Below, piece after piece: positions 37,127 through 44,773 of a DNA stretch of 64,000 bases (the first letter of the stretch is position 1; every line of letters starts with the position of its first letter). The position numbers and the translations under genes were made by a program. The notes below the pieces were generated by a model, which did no database searches, was not told the DNA's origin, and saw nothing but the letters and a program-made list of their open reading frames with translations. The DNA is from Actinokineospora fastidiosa (GTDB lineage Bacteria > Actinomycetota > Actinomycetes > Mycobacteriales > Pseudonocardiaceae): positions 614,197 to 678,196 of the forward strand of contig NZ_BMRB01000003.1 in NCBI RefSeq assembly GCF_014648415.1, in the 5' to 3' direction.

Positions 37127-38056
37127 ATGGTCGAGTCCACCGGGCCGCGCGCATCCTCCTGGGTGCGCGCGGCCCGTCACGTTCTCCTGGCCACCGCGCT
37201 CGTCGTGCTGGTCTGCGGCCTGGTCGGCGGGATGTCGCTGGCCACCTACCGCGCCCTCGACGCCTCGCTGGCGGGGCTGTCGGAGGTCGTCACGGGCACC
37301 GTGACGCCGCTGGGCGGGTCCGTGGTCCGCGCCGAGTGGACATCGCCGGACGGCCTCGCGCACTCGGCGGACATCCCGCTGGCGGTGACCCCGCCGCCCG
37401 CCGAGGCGCCCGCCACGATCGCCTACGACCCGCGCGCCCCGCACCGCGCCGTCGTCCCGGGCGCCGAAATCTTCGCTGACGCCGACCGCGCGCTGGGCGG
37501 GGTGGTGTTCACGGCCCTGGTGACCGTCCTGACGGCCGCGCACGTCGTTTGGCTGGCCGTGAGCCGGACCCTGCTGCTGCGGCGCTCACCGACGCGTCTG
37601 GCGGTGCGCAGGCTCCGCGTGCAGCGCGGGCTGCTGACCCGGTCGTACCTGGAGACCGAGTCGGGACCGCGGCGCTGGGTCCCGGTCTACTTCGACCCCG
37701 CCCTGCCTACCCTGCCGACGCCGACCGTGGTCGAGGCCTACGGCGACCCCCGACGCAACCGTTTCGTCGCGTTCCGGGTGAACGGCGTCACCCTGTTCCC
37801 GTCCGGCCGGGTCCGCGCGACAGAGCCGCCCGGGCGCCGCACGGACAACGCCGCCGTCCCGGACGCCCCCGAGTCGGTGCCCGGCATGGCCCGGCAGTTC
37901 CGCGTGGACGCGCCCGCCGCGCTGTCGGCGCCCCTGGTGGGCCTGTTCTGGGCGTACATCGACAGCAGCGGCTTCCCGGGCTGGCTCGCCGCCACCGCGC
38001 TCACCGCGGCGCTGGCCTTCTGGGTGTGGGCCGTCCGCGGCTCCGACCCGTCCTAG
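37127..38056 (+). CDS. Membrane protein, DUF3592-like
   Basis: 309 residues. Helix 1 about 17-40 (VLLATALVVLVCGLVGGMSL), an extracytoplasmic domain about 45-120 (GTVTPLGGSVVRAEWTSPDGLAHSA, the GxVxxxG...VxW pattern of DUF3592), helix 2 about 127-150, a cytoplasmic part about 155-260, and a last helix pair about 262-305. Function unknown. It starts 2 nt after the binding-protein stop, so it could be co-transcribed, but nothing ties it to peptide import. Its stop overlaps by 4 nt the stop of the convergent gene. Confidence 0.7.
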   Translation: MVESTGPRASSWVRAARHVLLATALVVLVCGLVGGMSLATYRALDASLAGLSEVVTGTVTPLGGSVVRAEWTSPDGLAHSADIPLAVTPPPAEAPATIAYDPRAPHRAVVPGAEIFADADRALGGVVFTALVTVLTAAHVVWLAVSRTLLLRRSPTRLAVRRLRVQRGLLTRSYLETESGPRRWVPVYFDPALPTLPTPTVVEAYGDPRRNRFVAFRVNGVTLFPSGRVRATEPPGRRTDNAAVPDAPESVPGMARQFRVDAPAALSAPLVGLFWAYIDSSGFPGWLAATALTAALAFWVWAVRGSDPS

Positions 38057-38586
38057 GTGTAGCCGCCGGAACGCCAGTACACCCCGGCTTCGCGGCTGAG
38101 CAGCCCGGCGTCCACCAGGTACCGCCGCACGGTGACGAAGTCGACCCCGCCGCCCTCGCACCAGGCCCGCAGCACCACGTCGACCTCCTTCTCCCCGTAC
38201 CGCACCCCGGGCTCGAAGGCCTGCACGACGTGCTCCAACACCACCTGCCGCTTGGCCGCCTGCGCGGGCATCCCCACGAGCCGCCCGTCGCGCACGAAGG
38301 CCCGCACCACGCCCTCGACCCGCTGGTCGGCGTACCCGAACGACTCCGGCTCCTCGGCCGCACCCCGCGCCGCCGCCTTGACGACCTCGGCACGCACGGC
38401 CATGCCGGACACCAGCCCGCCGTCGCGCAACTTCAGCAACGCGCGCCCCACCTGCCGCGCCGACAACCCGGTGACCCGCTCAACCTCGCCGGTGTCGGCC
38501 GCGCCGAGCACCAGGGCCGCGAACACCCGCAGCCGCTCCTCCTCGGCCAACAGCCCGACCACGTCCCGCGCCGAAAGCTCACCCAT
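38053..38586 (-). CDS. DUF2087-domain protein with HTH-like N-terminus
   Basis: 177 residues. The N-terminal 70 residues look like an ArsR-type winged helix (EEERLRVFAALVLGAADTGEVERVTGLSARQVGRALLKL). The C-terminal 85 residues match DUF2087: GRLVGMPAQAAKRQVVLEHVVQAFEPGVRYGEKEVDVVLR and VDFVTVRRYLVDAGLLSRE...GVYWRSG. Function unknown; the domain layout suggests a transcription regulator. ATG at 38586; longer frames enter the fMet tRNA terminator. Confidence 0.82.
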   Translation of the reverse strand: MGELSARDVVGLLAEEERLRVFAALVLGAADTGEVERVTGLSARQVGRALLKLRDGGLVSGMAVRAEVVKAAARGAAEEPESFGYADQRVEGVVRAFVRDGRLVGMPAQAAKRQVVLEHVVQAFEPGVRYGEKEVDVVLRAWCEGGGVDFVTVRRYLVDAGLLSREAGVYWRSGGYT

Positions 38587-38632
38587 GGCCCACAGCCAAC
38601 CAAACCGGGCGCCGGGCCCAAACCCAATAACG

Positions 38633-38671
38633 CGCGAAAGGCCCGATCTGGTGTGGATCGGGCCTTTCGCG
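38633..38671 (-). terminator. Terminator of the first fMet tRNA gene
   Basis: Perfect 16-bp stem: CGCGAAAGGCCCGATC (38633-38648), 7-nt loop, exact complement (38656-38671). It begins right after the tRNA 3' end on the minus strand. Confidence 0.85.
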
Positions 38672-38672
38672 G

Positions 38673-38749
38673 TGGTAGCGGGGACAGGATTCGAACCTGC
38701 GACCTCTGGGTTATGAGCCCAGCGAGCTACCGAGCTGCTCCACCCCGCG
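38673..38749 (-). tRNA. Initiator tRNA-fMet(CAT), CCA encoded
   Basis: 77 nt. Acceptor CGCGGGG/CCCCGCT with a C1-U72 mismatch, and anticodon stem with three G-C pairs (CTGGG CTCATAA CCCAG), both initiator features. T arm GGTTCGAATCC. The 3' CCA is encoded. A second gene with the same mature body lies at 39768-39841. Confidence 0.96.
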
Positions 38750-39021
38750 TCGGTAAGTACAACTATACACACCCTCGGGGTCGGCTTTCACGGGGGTCTT
38801 CTTGGGGGTCGATCGGGCGGTCTTCTGGGTGGTGGAGCGCGTTTTTGCGGTGTTCGAGGGATTGCTGCGGCCGTGCTTGCCCCCGCTGGGCTTCGCTGTG
38901 CCGTTTCTGCGGCCGCAGCTGATTTGCTCGGCGCTCGGGGTGGTTGCCCCGGCACTCGCGGCTGAGTCCTCTTGTGCCCCGGGCTGGCGGTCGCGTGGGT
39001 GGTTCGCGAGTTGCTTCTTGG

Positions 39022-39167
39022 TGTCCGATGGGGCGAACTCGCATTCGCGGGGCCCCTAAGCGAGACGGCGCGGCGCGGAAAGAAGGGCGGAGCGGCGAAG
39101 CCGTTCCGCGCCGAGCGAGGGTAGCACCGTCTCGCTCCCCACGAATGCGAGTCCACCCCATCGGACA
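39022..39167. repeat. Long imperfect inverted repeat (about 146 bp), possible non-autonomous element
   Basis: Left arm 39022-39068 and right arm 39127-39167 share TGTCCGATGGGG, ACTCGCATTCG, GGGG and AGCGAGACGG in inverted order; the left arm has a 6-nt insertion. Inside them a second pair, GGCGCGGAA and TTCCGCGCC, continues the stem, so nearly the whole unit could fold as one long hairpin. It lies in the gene-free space between the two fMet tRNA genes. No transposase frame, so a MITE-like element or a structured RNA are the main options. Confidence 0.75.
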
Positions 39168-39226
39168 GTTACCAGGGGCGCGTCCCGTTCCCCAGTGATC
39201 CCGCTGCTCCCCCGCGTTCCGCCCCA

Positions 39227-39660
39227 AAGCCTCATCCCTTCACCCCTCACCTCTCCGCCCCCTCACTCCTCCGCCCCTTCGCTCCTCCGCCCCTTCACCT
39301 CTCCACCCCTTCACTCCTCCACCCCTTCACCACTCCGCCCCCTCACCACTCCGCCCAATCAGTCCTCCGCCCCTTCGCCTCTCCACCCCTTCAACCGTCG
39401 GCCCCAAGCTCGGCCACTCCACTCCAACCAACCGCTCCCGGCCCGGCCCTTCCAGCGGGCTACTCCACGCCCCAACGACTTCCACCTCCCCTTACACCCC
39501 AACCACTTCCACCCTCACCACTCACCCCATCCCCCACGCCACCACATCTCGCCCACACCGCTCCCCACCCACACCACTCCCCGCACCCACCACTCCCCCA
39601 CACCCACCACAACGACTGCTCCCCCTACCCACCACAACGGACCACCCCAAACCCGCCCAC
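39227..39660. repeat. Pyrimidine-rich tract with 15-17 bp degenerate repeats
   Basis: About 430 bp whose plus strand is almost only C, T and A, with very few G. The first part (39227-39390) is made of units like CTCCGCCCCTTCACT repeated about every 15-17 bp; further right the repeats decay into CCAC/CACC-rich sequence. Strong strand asymmetry, no gene. Such tracts can form triplex or stalled-fork structures. Confidence 0.8.
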
Positions 39661-39671
39661 CCACCCTCGCG

Positions 39672-39756
39672 GGATACCGCACCGTGGGGGTCTGGGGGCT
39701 CGGCCCCCAGGCAAAATGCGAAAGAGCCCCATCCGCGCTTTCCGCGGATAGGGCTC
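39672..39756 (-). terminator. Terminator of second fMet tRNA gene plus conserved hairpin module
   Basis: Hairpin GAGCCCCATCCGCG (39724-39737) against 39743-39756 with one mismatch, directly after the tRNA. Beyond it GCATTTTGC and a CCCCC/GGGGG hairpin (39682-39710) that is nearly identical to the module after tmRNA at 17949-18000. Confidence 0.78.
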
Positions 39757-39767
39757 TCCCAACTCTG

Positions 39768-39841
39768 TAGCGGGGACAGGATTCGAACCTGCGACCTCTG
39801 GGTTATGAGCCCAGCGAGCTACCGAGCTGCTCCACCCCGCG
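39768..39841 (-). tRNA. Initiator tRNA-fMet(CAT), CCA not encoded
   Basis: 74 nt, same mature sequence as the gene at 38673-38749, including the C1-U72 mismatch and GGG/CCC anticodon stem. After the discriminator A the DNA reads CAGAG, so CCA must be added by the CCA enzyme. The 5' flank (GTCGGTAAG on the plus strand) is also shared with the other copy, suggesting duplication of the tRNA with its leader. Confidence 0.96.
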
Positions 39842-39921
39842 TCGGTAAGGGGAACTCTACGTTACGGGGAAGTCCGGATGCAAATCGGCCCCGGGGCTGC
39901 GGGCCCCGGGGCCGATTTCGA

Positions 39922-42912
39922 TCAGCCGCCGCCGTTGGGGGACGGGGTGGGTGACGGGGACGGGCCGGGGGGTGAGCCGCCGGTCTGTTCCTGCTTGGCC
40001 TTCGCCTCGTTGTACTGGTCGGCGGCGGCTTCCAGTTCCGCCAGGGCCTCGCCCTGGGCGGCGAAGTCGCCGGACTGCTGGGCGGCCTTGAGCTTGGCCA
40101 GGGCGGCGTCCAGCGCCTGCACCGCGGCGGCCACGTCGGCGTTGGCGTCTCCGCCGTTGCCGGGGCCGGTGGGCGGCGGGGTGGTGGGCGTGGTCGGCGG
40201 CGGGTCGTCGCCCTCCTCGCCGGGCGGGGTGGCCGGTTGGCCGGTGCCCGCGCCGATGGCCTTCTCCAGGGCCTCGGAGACCGTGGCCGCGAAGCCGACG
40301 CGGTTGTTGAACGACACCAGCACGCGGGCCAGCTGCGGGAAGGCGTCGTCGTCCTTGCGCTGGATGTAGATCGGTTCGACGAACAGCAGGCCCTCGGCCA
40401 GTGGCAGGGTCAGCAGGTTGCCGAACTTGACGTCGACCGTCGGGTTCTGGATCAGCGTCCGGTTCTCGGTGACCTCAGGGGTCGTCAGGAACCGGTTCTG
40501 CACCTGCCCGGGGCCCTCGATCTGGCTCGTTCCCGCGCTCGGCAGTCTCAGGACGCTGATCTGCCCGTAGTTCTCCGGGTCCGACGACACCGACACCCAC
40601 GAGGCCAGGAACGCGCGGTTGAGGAACGTCAGCGCGCTGGTGATCTGGAAGGTGGCGTCCTCCTGGCCGGGGATCTGCGCGAGCACGTAGTACGGCGGCT
40701 GCTTGGCGCCGGTGGTGCCGGTGTTGGTGCCGCCGCCCTCGGTCGGGTCGACCGGGACGTTCCAGAAGCTCTTCTGGGAGAAGAACTCGTTGGCGTCCTG
40801 CACGTGGTACTTCGACAGCAGTTCGCGCTGGACCTTGAACAGGTCCTCCGGGTAGCGGAAGTGCGAGCGCAGGTCGTCGGACACCGCGCTGCTGGGCAGC
40901 ACCGTGCCGGGGAAGACGCCCATCCACGCCTTGAGGACCGGGTCCTCCTCGTCGATCGCGTACAGCTTCACGCTGCCGTCGAAGGCGTCGACGGTGGCCT
41001 TCACCGAGTTGCGGATGTAGCTGATGGTGCGGTTCTCCTGGCGCACCACGCCCGCCAGGGAGTCGCTCGTGGCCTCGCCGAGTGGGGTGCGCTGGGAGTA
41101 CGGGTAGTTCTCCAGCGTGGTGTAGCCGTCGATGATCCACTGGATGCGGCCGTCGATCACCGCGGGGTACGGGTCGCCGTCGAGGGTCAGCCAGGGCGCG
41201 ACCTTGGCCACGCGGTCGCGCGGGTTGCGGTTGTACATGATCCGCGTGCCGTCGACGATCTGGCTGGAGAACAGGATGTTCCGCTCGCCGTAGTGCAGCG
41301 TGAACGCCAGCTTGTTCATCAGCCCGTCGATGGGCACGCCGCCCTTGCCCGCGTAGGAGTAGGTCTGCGAGGCGGTGTCGTACTCCATGGGCGCGCCGTC
41401 GTTGCGGCCGCCGACGATGGCGTAGGTGTCGGTGGACAGCTCGCCGTAGTAGATGCGCGGCTCCGTCAGGCCGAACGGGCCCTCGCGGGTCAGGTCGCTG
41501 ATCTTGAAGACCGGGAAGCCGCCCTCGCCGCCCGCGTCCTGCAGCGCGGAGTTGATCGTGTTCGCGGGCGCGGCGACGAAGCCGTTGCCGTGCGTGTAGA
41601 TCATGTGCCGGTTGATCCAGGTGCCCTGGGTCTCGGTCAGCCCGCTGGTCTTGATCTCGCGCGCGGCGACGATGTAGTCCTGCGTCTTGCCGTCGATGGT
41701 GTACCGGTCGACGTCGAGCTTGGTCGGGAAGCCGTAGAAGTTCTCCGCGCCCGCGCGCTGGGTGAACGTCGGGGCCAGGATGTTCGGGTCCAGCAGCCGG
41801 ATGTTGGAGATGGTGTTGACGCTGGCTTCCTGCTGGCGGATCTGGGCGGGCGTCGCGGTGCTCACGCCCGGGTAGTCGAGGGTGCTCACCTTGTCGTCGG
41901 TGATGCCGAAGCCGAGCTTGGTCGCGGCGATGTTGCGTTGGATGGACTCGGCCTCCTTGGCGTTCTCGTTCGGCCGGACCGAGAACTGCTGCACGATCGC
42001 CGGGTAGGCGACGCCGATGAGGATGCCGGAGAGCACCAGCAGCGCGGTGGCGATCGCGGGCAGCTGCAGGTTGCGCAGGAACGCGCCGACGAAGAACGCC
42101 ACGGCGCAGAAGCCCGCGATGAACATCAGGATCAGCTTGGCGGGCAGCACCGCGTTGAGGTCGGTGTACGTCGCGCCGCTGAAGAGCGGGTTGCGCTCGG
42201 AGAACAGCAGCTCGTAGCGCTCGAAGAAGTAGTCGACCGCGTACACCAGCACGAACACGCCAGCGGTGATCGACAGCTGCATGCGCGCGGGCCCGGCGAG
42301 CTGCCCGCCCTTACCCGCCAGCCGGATGCCGCCGAAGATGTAGTGGGTGATCAGCGCGCCGAAGAACGCCAGGGCGACGGCGACGAACAGCCAGCTGATG
42401 ATCCAGGTGATGAACGGCAGCGTGAACGCGTAGAACCCGATGTCGATCTGGTACTCCGGGTCCAGCGTGCCGAACGAGGTGGCGTTGAACGCCAGCTGCA
42501 CGCGCTGCCAGTCGCCCTGGGCGGCGGACCCGGCGATCAGGCCCACGACGGCCGGGATGCCGATGCCGAACAGCCGGACCCGCTGCACGATGGTCGAGCG
42601 GTACCGGGCGAGCGGATCGTCGGCGCTGCCGACCGGCACGAACACCGGGCGGGTGCGGTAGGCGATCCACAGGCTCAGCGCGAGCACGCCGCCGACGAAC
42701 GCGCCGACGATGAAGAACAGCGCGATCCGCGTGATGATCATGGTGGTGAACACCGAGCGGAACCCGACCTCACCGAACCACAGCCAGTCCACATACGTCC
42801 CCAGCAGCCGGGAGCCCAGCAACAGGATCAGCAGGACGGCGGCGCCGAGGATGAGCAGGATGCGGCTGCGCCGGGACAGCTTCGGCAGGCCGATCGGGGG
42901 CCGAGTGGCCAC
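39922..42912 (-). CDS. UPF0182-family membrane protein
   Basis: About 996 residues from the GTG at 42912. Seven hydrophobic helices in the first 300 residues (ILLILGAAVLLILLLGSRLL, WLWFGEVGF between helices 1 and 2), then a large soluble domain with the family signatures GIGIPAVVGL, YNRNPRDRVAKVAPWLTLDGDPYPAV and IDGYTTLENYPYSQR. A Gln/Ala-rich helical and Pro-rich tail closes the protein. The family is conserved in actinobacteria and some others; its function is not established. The soluble part is predicted to be outside the cell. Monocistronic by its surroundings. Confidence 0.92.
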   Translation of the reverse strand: MATRPPIGLPKLSRRSRILLILGAAVLLILLLGSRLLGTYVDWLWFGEVGFRSVFTTMIITRIALFFIVGAFVGGVLALSLWIAYRTRPVFVPVGSADDPLARYRSTIVQRVRLFGIGIPAVVGLIAGSAAQGDWQRVQLAFNATSFGTLDPEYQIDIGFYAFTLPFITWIISWLFVAVALAFFGALITHYIFGGIRLAGKGGQLAGPARMQLSITAGVFVLVYAVDYFFERYELLFSERNPLFSGATYTDLNAVLPAKLILMFIAGFCAVAFFVGAFLRNLQLPAIATALLVLSGILIGVAYPAIVQQFSVRPNENAKEAESIQRNIAATKLGFGITDDKVSTLDYPGVSTATPAQIRQQEASVNTISNIRLLDPNILAPTFTQRAGAENFYGFPTKLDVDRYTIDGKTQDYIVAAREIKTSGLTETQGTWINRHMIYTHGNGFVAAPANTINSALQDAGGEGGFPVFKISDLTREGPFGLTEPRIYYGELSTDTYAIVGGRNDGAPMEYDTASQTYSYAGKGGVPIDGLMNKLAFTLHYGERNILFSSQIVDGTRIMYNRNPRDRVAKVAPWLTLDGDPYPAVIDGRIQWIIDGYTTLENYPYSQRTPLGEATSDSLAGVVRQENRTISYIRNSVKATVDAFDGSVKLYAIDEEDPVLKAWMGVFPGTVLPSSAVSDDLRSHFRYPEDLFKVQRELLSKYHVQDANEFFSQKSFWNVPVDPTEGGGTNTGTTGAKQPPYYVLAQIPGQEDATFQITSALTFLNRAFLASWVSVSSDPENYGQISVLRLPSAGTSQIEGPGQVQNRFLTTPEVTENRTLIQNPTVDVKFGNLLTLPLAEGLLFVEPIYIQRKDDDAFPQLARVLVSFNNRVGFAATVSEALEKAIGAGTGQPATPPGEEGDDPPPTTPTTPPPTGPGNGGDANADVAAAVQALDAALAKLKAAQQSGDFAAQGEALAELEAAADQYNEAKAKQEQTGGSPPGPSPSPTPSPNGGG

Positions 42913-43061
42913 TGGACACACTCCAGGGTCGCTTGCTTGTCGTCTGGCCGGGCCAGGTCGTGACTGGCCCTGACCGTTCAACTCTACGAGGGCCGGTTCA
43001 GGTTCCCACGGCGGTGTCCGAATGGTGCGGAATTCGGCTGTGGATCGCCGGGGGTGCGAGG

Positions 43062-43568
43062 ATGACCGGCGTGAGCGAGCCCAGTTCCGCCCTGCCGTCG
43101 GTCGCCCGCGAGGTCGAGGAGTTCGTCCATTCCGGGGGCTGGGACCAGCGCCCCCAGCTGTTCGCCCTGGTGCCCACCGAGCACCTGCTGCGCGAGCAGC
43201 CGGACCTGGCTGGCCAGGTCGACCCGGAGTCCCCGCTGACCCCCATCGCCCAGGACAGCCTCCCCGACGGCGACCTCGGCGCGGCGCTGGCCGGGATCAT
43301 GTGGCCGGAGGCGGTCGCGGGCTGTGCGCTCGTGCAGGAGATCGTCATGCTGCCCCCGGACGCCGAGGCGGACCTGCCCGACGCCGAGGACGCCATGGCC
43401 CGGGTCGCCGCGTCGCACCCGATGGCCAGGGAGGCCCGGCTGGTGGCCGCGGTGCTGCGCGAGGGCGCGACGGCGTGCGTCGTCCGCGTCCGCGACATCG
43501 ACGAACTGGTCGAGAACCCGCAGCTGGCGCCGAACCTGACCCGCGCCCTGCTGGCGACCTTCGACTAA
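43062..43568 (+). CDS. PPA1309-family protein
   Basis: 168 residues, soluble alpha/beta protein conserved in actinobacteria and named after PPA1309 of Cutibacterium; function unknown. Diagnostic segments: REVEEFVHSGGWDQRPQLFA, LVPTEHLL, LAGIMWPEAVAGCALVQEIV, and DAEDAMARVAASHPMAREARL. The start may be the ATG at 43062 or the GTG at 43071. Its stop codon is inside the first of three 15-bp repeats. Confidence 0.85.
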   Translation: MTGVSEPSSALPSVAREVEEFVHSGGWDQRPQLFALVPTEHLLREQPDLAGQVDPESPLTPIAQDSLPDGDLGAALAGIMWPEAVAGCALVQEIVMLPPDAEADLPDAEDAMARVAASHPMAREARLVAAVLREGATACVVRVRDIDELVENPQLAPNLTRALLATFD

Positions 43569-43600
43569 CCGGGCGCCGACTAACCGGCCGCCGACTAACC
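43562..43600. repeat. Three 15-bp direct repeats across two convergent stop codons
   Basis: CGACTAACC recurs at 43562, 43577 and 43592, with related 6-bp spacers. The first copy holds the stop of the PPA1309 gene, and the third holds the stop of the convergent PDZ protease gene. It looks like a small tandem duplication in the tail-to-tail junction. Confidence 0.75.
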
Positions 43601-44695
43601 TGCCGTGCAGAGCGGCACCTGGCGGCCCGCCTCCAGGTCCTTCAGCGACTGCACCGCGCCCTCCAGGGTCTCCACGCGGACCAGCCGCAGGCCCTCGGGC
43701 GCGTTGTCCACGGCCTCGGCGCAGTTGGCAGCGGGCACCAGGAACGTCGTCGCCCCGGCCTCGGCGGCCGCGGTCATCTTGAACGCGATGCCGCCGATCG
43801 GGCCGACCACGCCCTGGGTGGTGATCTCGCCGGTCCCGGCGATGATCTGCCCGTCGGCCAGGTCGCCCTCGGTCAGCCGGTCCACGATGGCCAGGGAGAA
43901 CATCAGCCCGGCCGACGGCCCGCCCACGTCCTCCAGGGTGATCGTCGTGGTGAAGTCGACCTCGGGCTGGTCGACGACGCCGAGCCCGATGAAGCCCTCC
44001 TCGCGGGCGTCTGCCCCGAAGGCCGCCGCGTCGCCGAGGGTGATGGTCGCGGTCTCGGTGACGCCGCCGCGCACGTAGGTGATCGGCACCGCGTCGCCGG
44101 GGCGGGTGCCCGCCAGCGCGGCGCGCACGTCGTCGGCCTGGGCGATCTTCCTGCCGTTGACCTCGGCGATCTCGTCGCCGGGAGCGAGCACCTTGTCGGC
44201 GGGCGCGCCGGTGGTGATCTGCTGGGCGATGACCTTCATCGGGTAGTCGAGGTGGCGCAGGGCGGCGGTCTCGGCGTTGCTCTGGGAGTCCTCGAACAGC
44301 TTGGTGTTCTGCTGCTCGATCTGCTCCTCGGTCTCCCCCGGCGGGAAGTACTCCTCGCGCGGGGCCAGCGCGAAGCGGCCGCTCACCCACAGCGCGAGCG
44401 CGCCGAACAGGGTGATGTCATCATTCACCGAGACGGTCGTCATGCGCAGCTGGCCGGTGGTCTCGTACGTCTGCTCGCCCTCGACCTGCACGATCGCCAC
44501 GCCGTCGACGGAGCCGAGGGTGTCGTAGGTCGGGCCGGGGCCCAGCGAGACGTACGGGATGGGCACGGTCGCGCCGAGCACCGCGAACACCAAGGCCAGG
44601 ACGAACCCGACGAGCACGGTCCAGCCGCGCCGGGACAGCCCGCGCTGGGAGTCGGGCGGGGCGGGAACCGGGTCCTGGGCGGCGACGGTGCTCAC
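43595..44695 (-). CDS. Membrane-anchored PDZ/Lon-like serine protease (YlbL family)
   Basis: 366 residues. One membrane helix about 25-43, an extracytoplasmic region, PDZ domain about 155-225 (LAPGDEIAEVNGRKIAQADDV), then the S16 Lon-type protease domain with Ser261 in EDVGGPSAGLMFSLA and Lys306 in GGIAFKMTAA forming the dyad. No ATPase, so it acts outside the membrane independently of ATP. Similar to Bacillus YlbL. The GTG at 44695 lies 8 nt after a TACCCT -10 box; another GTG at 44701 is possible. Confidence 0.93.
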   Translation of the reverse strand: MSTVAAQDPVPAPPDSQRGLSRRGWTVLVGFVLALVFAVLGATVPIPYVSLGPGPTYDTLGSVDGVAIVQVEGEQTYETTGQLRMTTVSVNDDITLFGALALWVSGRFALAPREEYFPPGETEEQIEQQNTKLFEDSQSNAETAALRHLDYPMKVIAQQITTGAPADKVLAPGDEIAEVNGRKIAQADDVRAALAGTRPGDAVPITYVRGGVTETATITLGDAAAFGADAREEGFIGLGVVDQPEVDFTTTITLEDVGGPSAGLMFSLAIVDRLTEGDLADGQIIAGTGEITTQGVVGPIGGIAFKMTAAAEAGATTFLVPAANCAEAVDNAPEGLRLVRVETLEGAVQSLKDLEAGRQVPLCTAG

Positions 44696-44703
44696 GAGCA
44701 CAC

Positions 44704-44709
44704 AGGGTA
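44704..44709 (-). promoter_or_regulatory. -10 box of the YlbL-type gene (leaderless start)
   Basis: TACCCT on the minus strand, 8 nt before the GTG at 44695, no ribosome binding site. Confidence 0.45.
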
Positions 44710-44761
44710 CGTGCGTTCGCCATGGCGGATCACCTGACGTACCGGAGGCGGGCGTGCCGCG

Positions 44762-44767
44762 TACCGT
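44762..44767 (+). promoter_or_regulatory. -10 box of the DUF2342 gene (leaderless start)
   Basis: TACCGT, 6 nt before the ATG at 44774; no Shine-Dalgarno sequence. It forms a divergent pair with the -10 box at 44704-44709. Confidence 0.5.
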
Positions 44768-44773
44768 GGACCT

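Noticed and set aside
33171..37154. 1327-codon minus-strand frame opposite the importer genes
   Set aside because: Shadow of the ATPase and binding-protein genes; low-complexity composition, no motif, no RBS.
38788..39156. Minus-strand frames between the two fMet tRNA genes as proteins
   Set aside because: They cross both arms of the inverted repeat, are Pro/Arg/Ser-rich, lack an RBS and show no codon preference.
39195..39770. Plus-strand His/Pro/Ser-rich 191-codon frame
   Set aside because: It is the translation of the simple pyrimidine repeat and runs into the tRNA terminator.
40237..42963. 908-codon plus-strand frame opposite the UPF0182 gene
   Set aside because: Same GC-skew effect; the minus strand protein has membrane helices and family signatures.
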